Source: Seminavis robusta (Eukaryota > Bacillariophyta > Bacillariophyceae > Naviculales > Naviculaceae). Taken from it: a DNA stretch of 27,536 nucleotides. The DNA lies in NCBI GenBank assembly GCA_903772945.1, contig CAICTM010001529.1, positions 1 through 27,536 of the forward strand, read 5' to 3'. The notes under the pieces are model-generated. The model had not been told where the DNA came from and did no database searches. It saw only the letters and a list, made by a program, of their open reading frames with translations. Numbering within the stretch: position 1 is the first letter of the stretch; each line of letters starts with the position of its first letter. Both the position numbers and the translations under genes were made by a program. This document shows positions 20,567 to 27,536 of the stretch, piece after piece.

Positions 20567-22642
20567 ATGATGATGCTACAACACATGCATCTGTTTACAT
20601 TCCTGGCTTCCACCATGGCCCAGCGCATTGGTATAAAGATATTGATTGACAATGGAGTCTATGACTTTGTGCTTTTGAATTTGATCATTTTCTTTGGCAT
20701 GCTTTTGGCATCTCTGACCTTCAAAGAAGCACGAGCTGTACTCTGGGAGTGCCTCAAGAACCCTCAACCGTTGGTCGGCAACGCCCGAATGCATCCTGCT
20801 GCGTGTTTTCTGGTGATTTCGGAAACGATTGGAGGTGTCTTGCTCGTTGTCACACTGTATTATCTCTCTGTGAGTGCTCAGTCAATCTTTTCCAGAGGAA
20901 CGGAACTGGTGGGTGTCGTCATGTTAGAGCACATTCTGGCCACCAACTTGCGCCATCAACTTGCCTTGCATCACATGGTGACTGTCGTGATGGTGCTCCT
21001 GCTCGGATCCTTCTTCCTTCCTCTTGTGGCCAATAGATCGGATCTCTCTACAAACTTTTCGGCAGTTGGCATTGTCTTGGTCATGATCCGCTCCCTCCTC
21101 ATGGCACTGCAAACCGTTTGTGAGCACATTTCACTTCATAACTATGCCTTTCCTCCCGGTGTCATTCTGCTGATTGAAGCTGCTGGGGGCATGGCTTTGA
21201 CACTGACATTGGTTTTGCCCTTGTCAATACTTTGGGATCCTTCGGGCACACTCACAGCTATCACAGATTCCTTGCGTGTCATTGCTGAGGAGTACTGGCT
21301 CTTGGGCATCGCTTGCTCCATGATTTTCATCTGCGGGTATTCCAACTGGGCTCGCTTAAATGTCATAGATCGATTGTCAGCATTTGCCTCTGCATTGGTA
21401 TCGGCACTCCTTCCGGGTTGTGTGTTTGTAGTGAGTCTTGTCCTATACTATAGTTTTGGAGTAGGGGCTCATGGTGCTGTCGTCATCGGAGAACCATTTG
21501 ACCTCTACCCGTCTCTATGGATGATTGGGTGCTTCTCGGTAACACTTTTAGGGAATGTGCTGTATTACGTTTGGATGCCACGAATGTCCCAATTGTACTT
21601 GGAAGGATTGAAGAGAGTTTCTTTGGGTGACGAGGACAGGGAGTTGTCCAACCGTCTTGACAAGATTTGTGCCAGTGGGAAACAGTACCAGCGCAGTGCC
21701 ATCGGTTGCTACGCTCTGGATGAGAGTGACTATGACCCCCATGGACCCGTCTTTCCACTCTTCCGGTATGTGGTGGAGCAGTACCACGAAACCTCACTGG
21801 AAGAGTCCACAGACGTGGAATCTCCATTTGATCCAAAGCGCCATCACCTGCCTACCCGGGAAGAATGTGGCAAGTTGTTTCCGGGACAAGATGTTGAAGA
21901 TTGGAGTCATGTGGTTTCCTTACGAGTCCGTGTTGCCAGGAACATTTCTGGCTTTGCGTTTGTACCATCTATAGACTCTTCCACACGGAGAGCAATTGCC
22001 ACGAAGGTTCGCAAGGCTCTCACCGTGGACACTGGTTGGGTCTTTGAAGACTATGCTGATCGTTGCGATCTTTGGCCTGTCCGGGAGTTCCGTGTCATGC
22101 GTGCTGCTGGTATCCTAGAGGATTGGCCAACAGACCGTTTTGTGGCCACCAAGATGTACAACAAGAATGTTGTGGTAACAGTCTTGGTCAATGAAGAAGA
22201 CCATCTCCGCATCGTAGTTACAGTGAACGACCCAACTTCATTGGAAGATGTTTCTTCCGCCATTGCAGCCCTCTCCAAAACTGAAGAAATGCTGCAAGAA
22301 AACCTGGGACTTTCATACAGTCACAACCCAGTCTTTGGTTTCTTGGCGTCCTGCCCTACGAATGTGGGCACTGGATTCAAGATTAGCATCCGCACCTATG
22401 GAAAGCAAATCAATCAAGCATCCGAGGTTCGCCTCAACAAGACAGTCCAGGAGATTGTGTGCGAGCACCTTTCCATTGCCAGGGAGTCCAGTTTGGTTGG
22501 TAAAGATGGCTCGTCCGAGCCTCTTTATTCTCCTGGTTTGGATTACACAGAGGATACGACGGATTCCGGGACAAACTCCAATGGACAACAAAAAGAATTT
22601 GATGGCGTCTCATTTTTTCCTCTGTCAAAACTAGCTGGCTAG
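20567..22642 (+). CDS. Multi-pass membrane domain fused to a phosphagen (guanidino) kinase-like domain (691 aa)
   Basis: This is a single uninterrupted ORF starting at the first of three ATGs. Residues 30-340 contain about eight hydrophobic spans (near 32-52, 77-103, 137-157, 166-185, 197-224, 242-260, 270-298 and 316-336), a layout reminiscent of drug/metabolite-type transporters, though no signature confirms that. From about 384 the sequence follows ATP:guanido phosphotransferases (creatine, arginine and taurocyamine kinases): DESDYDPHGPVFPLFRYVVE, YH, then SLRVRVARNISGF (451-463), WPTDR (520-524), VNEEDHLRIV (541-550) and FLASCPTNVGTG (592-603). These correspond to the nucleotide-binding arginines, the NEEDHLR catalytic block and the reactive-cysteine motif. 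Differences: the GIWHN-like segment after WPxxR is replaced, the usual Arg after the cysteine motif is Lys (605), and the RGTxG(E/V)x loop is absent, the tail being unrelated and polar. It may be a membrane-tethered guanidino kinase or a binding-only pseudoenzyme. Confidence 0.85.
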   Translation: MMMLQHMHLFTFLASTMAQRIGIKILIDNGVYDFVLLNLIIFFGMLLASLTFKEARAVLWECLKNPQPLVGNARMHPAACFLVISETIGGVLLVVTLYYLSVSAQSIFSRGTELVGVVMLEHILATNLRHQLALHHMVTVVMVLLLGSFFLPLVANRSDLSTNFSAVGIVLVMIRSLLMALQTVCEHISLHNYAFPPGVILLIEAAGGMALTLTLVLPLSILWDPSGTLTAITDSLRVIAEEYWLLGIACSMIFICGYSNWARLNVIDRLSAFASALVSALLPGCVFVVSLVLYYSFGVGAHGAVVIGEPFDLYPSLWMIGCFSVTLLGNVLYYVWMPRMSQLYLEGLKRVSLGDEDRELSNRLDKICASGKQYQRSAIGCYALDESDYDPHGPVFPLFRYVVEQYHETSLEESTDVESPFDPKRHHLPTREECGKLFPGQDVEDWSHVVSLRVRVARNISGFAFVPSIDSSTRRAIATKVRKALTVDTGWVFEDYADRCDLWPVREFRVMRAAGILEDWPTDRFVATKMYNKNVVVTVLVNEEDHLRIVVTVNDPTSLEDVSSAIAALSKTEEMLQENLGLSYSHNPVFGFLASCPTNVGTGFKISIRTYGKQINQASEVRLNKTVQEIVCEHLSIARESSLVGKDGSSEPLYSPGLDYTEDTTDSGTNSNGQQKEFDGVSFFPLSKLAG

Positions 22643-22672
22643 GTAGTTGCTTCCTTGAATTTGGTTTGATTC

Positions 22673-22720
22673 TCGAGCCCAGTGCAGCTATCCGAGCGAG
22701 CCATCATTGCCATTGGCGTC
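22673..22720 (+). repeat. Intergenic repeat, copy 2
   Basis: Second copy of the segment described at 19808-19880. The order of the two conserved blocks is kept with a shorter spacer. Confidence 0.7.
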
Positions 22721-23282
22721 AAATCTAAAAAATATGGATTCCGGCGATTTTTGTATTGGCTGGAAGCTAGCTAGAGCCTTTTAGCTAGCCAGCTTTGGAT
22801 GAAGACTAGAGCACTGGAGTACCCATCCCAAGGCTTCGGCTGCAGCGCAGGAGCGCTCGTCCACTGGCACCATACCGTATCCGCTGTAAGATATTTTTGT
22901 TTCCTTGGAGCACCCATCCCAAAGCGTCAAAGGAAAATTTCGTTTTCAGCAGTCGGACCAGTCCACACAGCAAGCAAGTACCGGTAGATCATTGTCGCTT
23001 GTTGTTTCTGTACGGTAGTAGCAGTACATGTAGTAGCAGCTTTGTTAAAATAATTGTGCAGTAGCAGAGATAAGACGGGAGATCGTTGGAAGGGTGCAGA
23101 TGAGCTTCAATAAAGATACTAACGAATCCAGGAATAGCTCCTCCCCCTTCAAGAAGCATCTTTCCTCCGGCTCATAGAAATACTCTTAGTTTTGTTTTTC
23201 TTTCTCAACACATCTAGATTCCTCGGCTTTGGGCTGAGAAAGAAGTATCGGAAGAACAGCCTGGCATCGATCAGGCATAATG

Positions 23283-23304
23283 ACTGAGTGACTCGTCACT
23301 CAGT
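23283..23304. repeat. 22-bp palindrome with 10-bp arms
   Basis: ACTGAGTGAC and GTCACTCAGT are exact reverse complements separated by TC. The centre contains TGACTCGTCA, two TGAC half-sites of the kind bound by bZIP factors. It lies about 440 bp upstream of the next gene. A regulatory role is only a possibility. Confidence 0.6.
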
Positions 23305-23743
23305 GACTGCAGTCGAGACACTCAGACACGTGGCCAGCAGTACTGTACCGTTACCGTACCGGTACCGTTATGCCATACTGTAAACTGAGTAGTGGAGCTG
23401 TACCGGTATCGGTGGAGGAAGACAAGAAGTTTGGCCGTCTGCTCTCCCAATGTTCCCCATGCCAAAATCCTGGCATCGGTGCTGTTGACAGCTACTAGAG
23501 TCCAGTCTAACTAAAAAAGGCGGAGAAGTGCTTGGCTTCCTTCCGCAAAATCTCCTTACTATTGTAATCGATTGAGGAGTGACATATTTATTTATCATTG
23601 AGGAGTGACATTCCTCCCGCACGGAAAGCACTAGGCAAATCGTCATTCCAAAGTAGCTAGCTAGCTAGGTAGTAGGTAGCCTTGGACAATACAACAAAGA
23701 ACGTGCACAAGCTGAAAGAAAGAAAGAAACAATCAATCATCCT

Positions 23744-26292
23744 ATGCGAGCTTTCAACGAGGAACATCAAGATGTGCAAGGCGCATCGGAAGATTGTCGT
23801 CCCGCAAATTTCTGCACGATGCGGCGAGGGCAAGGAAACGACTTGGAAGCTCGTACCGCCACCGAAGACGATCTTAGTGACGATGATTCGTCCGAAGAAG
23901 AGCAATCAAGCCAGGAAGGAGCGTTTGATGAGGACGACGACTTGGAGGGACAGTACGACCAAAACAGCTTTTGCAGTGACGATGATGGCAAGGATGGCAT
24001 GATCGATCATAGCGGGAGGGAGCACGCCATCCGCACAACTATAGTGGACCTTATCAAGGAGAAGTTCACGAATGCCGGATTCCAGCAATTCTTGGCCATG
24101 TTGGCTTGGTGCATCAAATGCATCATCAGCAAGGCTGGTAGGAGTGGAGGAGATACCGATGAGAAGTTGGAAGTTGTCATGGAAGTTGTGGATTCCATAC
24201 AGGTGGACCATGGCGGTCATCACTTGCTGGCCCAACTGGGTCAAAGCACTCAAAGCCTCGCAGGCGGCGGAACCGCGTCTTCCGGTGCTAGCAGTGCGGG
24301 TGGTGCCGCAGGTGGCGCCGGTGCTGGATCCGCACAGACATCCGCGGCAGTAGTGAGCCAAATGGCAACGCAGGCAGCGGCAAGTGCAGCTGGTGCTTCC
24401 TCCACAGCAGTCACCTCCACAGGTATGTATGTCATCGGATTGAAAGACAGACAGACCGAAAAGAACTGTCTCTTCATGCCCGTGCTTCAGTGATTTGTCT
24501 GTCTTGGTCGTGGCTCCCTTTCGCACAATTCCTCATGCATGCATTTCATTCCATTCCATTCCTTCTCATACGGTATGTTCTTCTGCTCTGCAGCGGCTGC
24601 CATCACAACTACTATAGCTGGTGCCGTGGCATCCGTAGGAGTTGCTTCTCAGGTTGGTATGACTGTGGGCATTGCTGCTGTTGCGGCAACAGCAATGAGC
24701 GGTGGTGTGGTGGGGATTCATAACACCACCAGCGCTAATGTGACCACTGCGACGGCAGATTTATTTGTACCCCCCACTTGCTCATTTGCCTCACAACTCA
24801 AGAGAGGCGTTGTGGAATTGACAATCCAAGGCCTGTCAGAGGATGCCTTATCACAACATCAAGAAAGCCTAGAAGTGTAAGCATCATCTGATTTCATGAG
24901 ACTTTGGTTGGCAGGTCTGTGCCCACGCTGCTCATGACGAATCCTTTTGTTCTTCATTTTGTTGATATCCCTGGCAAATCTAGACTCTTTCGAGATCTCT
25001 ACAACAACATTACAGGCATGTGTTTGGATCCTTTCTCCAGGGTCCTACATAGTGCAGAACTACAAAGTTGGAGCGCAGAAGACAGGGTAGTTTTCTTGGA
25101 AGACCTTATGCCAGACTTGGCAAATGGGACAGCCACCAACAAAACAACACCAACTCCACTGATTGTCCCGGTCGTGACCACAACGTGGGTTGCAACAGTG
25201 GCATGTGATGGCTGTCCAGATCATGAGCCGCTGTTCGAACTTCCAATGGAGGTTGAGGCTAGTTTGGGAAGCATGAATAGCAGCGTTGTTGGTATGAACC
25301 ACAATAATGTAACCCTGCTTCAAGCAAACAGTACCAGTACCACCTCGAGTAGTGGCAACAGCAGCAGCGTCAGCAATTCATCCAAGTTGTCTGGGCGACA
25401 CCTGCAGATGCAAGCATACATTGACATGACCCAGTTTCTCCATTTGCTTGCTGCCTCCTTCAGCTACAAGGTTGACTTGGAACTGTCCGAGGCTTTTACA
25501 AGCCGCAATGGTGGATACGAGTCATCTGCAGGTCCCGAACAGCTGGACACCACCGGTTCCGTGCAGGTTATCTTTGCTGCTAGCATGGCAGCATCACTCG
25601 ATGGAGATGCAGGTGATCTTCCTAGAGAAGTGGTTCTTGCTGTTGACCAAGAAGCAATACAGTCATATATTGAGGCTGTCGTCGCAAACGGAGGCATCTT
25701 TATGGCTCCTTTCATATCTGATGACCTATCAACACTCTCTCTGTGCGTGTCACATGAACAACAAGAAACACCTGAAGATCAGGAGCTGTGCAAAATGCTG
25801 CGGAAACTCTTCACGTCTGGAAACAGTAAAGAAGGAGTAACAATTGATTATGATGCTTTGGCGGCCTGCCTTGAGACCCCAGCTGATTGGTCCTGTCAAA
25901 GAGTTTTGGCAGCCGCTCTTGAAGCCATTTCCACTGCGAGAGCCAATGGAATCATGGACAAATCCTTTGAAGGTTTTGATAGCTCTGACACTGCCGGATT
26001 TAAAATCATTATCATTGAAACAGCAGAAACTTCCAGCCCTGTTGCAGAGCCGTCCTCCGCACCCTCCGAGGCTCCGTCTTTGGCACCAACTGAAACCCCG
26101 TCTTTGGCACCCAGTGAAACTCCGTCTTTGGCACCCAGTGAAACCCCGTCCTCAGCTCCCTCTGAAACCCCGTCCTCAGCTCCCTCTGAAGTTACAGCCA
26201 GCCCTTCTACAGGTCCCTCCCAACCACTCGACGAAGGAACGAGCCATGCATATGAACGTGATTGGAAACAATTTTGGTTGCCGTTTTTCTGA
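23744..26292 (+). CDS. Type II-like membrane protein with acidic N-terminus and SAPSE-repeat stalk (3 exons, 779 aa)
   Basis: Exons 23744-24422, 24594-24876 and 24915-26292. The introns (171 nt, GTATGT...CTGCAG; 38 nt, GTAAGC...GGCAG) restore one frame of 779 codons with matching phases 1 and 2. The 38-nt intron is unusually short and should be confirmed. The N-terminus is highly acidic (residues 42-85). A helical part follows (REHAIRTTIVDLIKEKF, FQQFLAMLAWCIKCII), then an Ala/Gly/Ser-rich linker. Residues 227-268 form a hydrophobic Ala/Gly/Val-rich span (TTIAGAVASVGVASQVGMTV). After it come a domain of about 420 residues with many N-glycosylation sequons and few Cys (CSFASQL, CDGCPDH), and a stalk of 8-residue Ala-Pro-Ser-Glu-Thr-Pro-Ser repeats. 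It ends KQFWLPFF with no second anchor. Such SAPSE stalks are frequent in diatom surface proteins. The function is unknown, and a role at the cell surface is inferred. Confidence 0.82.
26059..26189 (+). repeat. 24-bp coding tandem repeat (SAPSE/T stalk)
   Basis: Five to six 24-bp units of the form GCACCCAGTGAAACCCCGTC plus TTTG or CTCA encode APSETPSL/S. Units 2-5 are nearly identical at the DNA level, which suggests recent expansion. Confidence 0.9.
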
Positions 26293-27536
26293 CGAAGCGG
26301 AGACCCCCTCTGGCCGATACAGCAGCAGGTTATAAAGAAGGCTTCGTGGGTCTCGATCTTTAGGCAGATCACGTCGAACCAGCACCCCCTCCCCCGCTCG
26401 AGCGTTTGAGATTGCGTCGTACGGGACTTGGTATCGTAGCTTCCAAGAGGCTTCGAACACCTCCATTCATCCGTCCATCGCCTTTCGCAAGCAGGGCAGT
26501 GGCGAGATTGATACAATGCGCATCCTCTGACTGCAAGGCTTGCGGACGAGCTTCTCCTCTGCAAATTCCGCGCTGCTACACCAGGCGCAGCTTTTGGGTG
26601 CATTACACGAATAAGCGAAGCCTCGAGTACGAGACTGCACTGCAGTTGAAAGAGTGGGTAGCTACATTCAGAAAAGACGCGATGCTGTATCCAGTAACAG
26701 CGCGAGGGGAAAATGTGGATGTAACGCAGCGTTGTGTGCGACGCTTGCTTTGGTAGTGTTCTTTAGCAGTGTCATCTGGACTAGCTAGCTAGGACGGAGC
26801 CCACGGCTTGTAGTGCTTGTTTTTGGTCTTCACAGCTCGATCGGGGTTCCGGCGAGGTGCTTGAGGGTTAAGAACGTTGGAGTATGAAGAATCGGTTCCG
26901 GCGTGCCACTGATGGAGATATCGACGTGTTTCGGCCGCCCATGGTAATTACCTTCGCACCCTTCAAACTCACCGCAACAGACTCAAGCAACTCAAGACAC
27001 CAGCAACTCAACTTCTCATTCACGTTCTTGTAGAGCTAGTAATTCTTGGATTTCCCTTTCTATGAGGGCGCAGCTTGTAGGGAATCGGTGTACTAGTAAA
27101 CTAGAGCAGATCTTAGAGAAGCAAACGAAGGAAACCTGCAAATAATTCTAGTACCATAGTTGGAAGAACACTATAGGCCGGCGCTGGGAGGTTCAGCATG
27201 GGGAGTGTGGAACAGGCATGAAAGAAGATTATGATGAGGGGAAGAGGAGGATGAGATGACGTACAATCTAGCTATGGTCGCTTGATGGTACCTCTGTGCT
27301 GCTCACTGTTGGGTAGGTGTGTTGTCGGTTCCTTCCCGTGATGTAATCTGTTGGTGTGTGTCTCTGTTGGCTGTTTTGGTTAGTGTTGGTGGTATTGCAA
27401 TTTGCTTGCAGTCTTTTATGAGGAGCTCACCATTATTAGTAGTCCATGATCAGTAGTGGGTGGCTGGCCATTTGCCAGCAATCCACACCCTGCCCTGTGG
27501 TCTCGTAGGAGTCGTTCTTTTGCAGTGATTGTCTTT
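26293..27536. other. Non-coding stretch to the window end, 1.2 kb
   Basis: No complete gene is present. A forward frame open from 26336 to 26527 without an ATG (containing FEIASYGTWYRSFQEASN) continues past a single TGA at 26528 into further open sequence with protein-like content (FSSANSALLHQAQLLGALHE) until a TAA near 26611. It could be a decayed gene remnant. The remainder shows only CTAGCTAG-type simple sequence and no recognisable feature. Confidence 0.5.

Larger units (their letters stand above)
22643..23743. other. Non-coding stretch, 1.1 kb, rich in short repeats
   Basis: No convincing gene is present. Besides the intergenic repeat copy it holds a near-duplicate GAGTACCCATCCCAAGGC/GAGCACCCATCCCAAAGC (about 22817 and 22907), three TACCGGTA sites (22979, 23357, 23401), the palindrome at 23283 and a 26-bp-period direct repeat ATTGAGGAGTGACAT at 23571 and 23597. 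A reverse frame at 23368-23646 starts with ATG but has no recognisable content and is judged to be chance. Confidence 0.55.

Noticed and set aside
25896..26603. 235-codon reverse ORF over the SAPSE-repeat region
   Set aside because: It is the antisense shadow of the 24-bp repeat (Gly-Val-Ser-Glu-Gly-Ala repeats) and of exon 3, and no family is visible.

Overview
The window looks like nuclear DNA of a eukaryotic microalga, most likely a diatom. Genes are intron-poor. The introns that can be placed are short (about 65-171 nt) with GT/AG ends and restore long frames exactly. Several proteins have a diatom character: a membrane protein with a Ser-Ala-Pro-Ser-Glu repeat stalk, a secreted Reeler-like protein, a BCCT osmolyte transporter, a PIF/Harbinger transposase and a U-box/Sel1 protein. 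No prokaryotic signals, tRNA, rRNA or CRISPR array were seen. The species call is an inference from protein style.

Layout. 1-1.7 kb: non-coding, with a diverged direct repeat and a four-copy tandem repeat. 1.7-3.0 kb: a broken U-box/Sel1 gene with a frameshift and a 430-bp insertion flanked by a 5-bp direct repeat. 3.7-4.6 kb: an 889-bp non-autonomous DNA transposon with 23-bp terminal inverted repeats, many GACTAA/TTAGTC boxes and an internal 30-bp minisatellite. 4.9-6.1 kb: an orphan glutamine-rich protein. 6.1-9.7 kb: mostly non-coding, with one weak reverse-strand ORF. 9.7-12.4 kb: a three-exon BCCT transporter (reverse). 13.2-15.1 kb: a two-exon gene of unknown function. It converges on a two-exon PIF/Harbinger transposase (15.4-17.0 kb, reverse), and the pair is probably one autonomous element. 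18.5-19.4 kb: a secreted Reeler-like protein. 20.6-22.6 kb: a multi-pass membrane domain fused to a phosphagen (guanidino) kinase-like domain. 23.7-26.3 kb: a three-exon type II-like membrane protein with an acidic N-terminus and a SAPSE-type stalk. 26.3-27.5 kb: no clear gene.

The host genes do not form an operon or an obvious pathway. The BCCT transporter and the membrane-tethered kinase-like protein could both concern small nitrogenous osmolytes or guanidino compounds, but that is only a suggestion. The most unusual item is the membrane/phosphagen-kinase fusion. Its kinase half keeps the NEEDHLR block and the catalytic cysteine motif but lacks other conserved elements. A second unexplained signal is the 8-bp palindrome TACCGGTA, seen 13 times in non-coding DNA and not noticed in any called coding exon.
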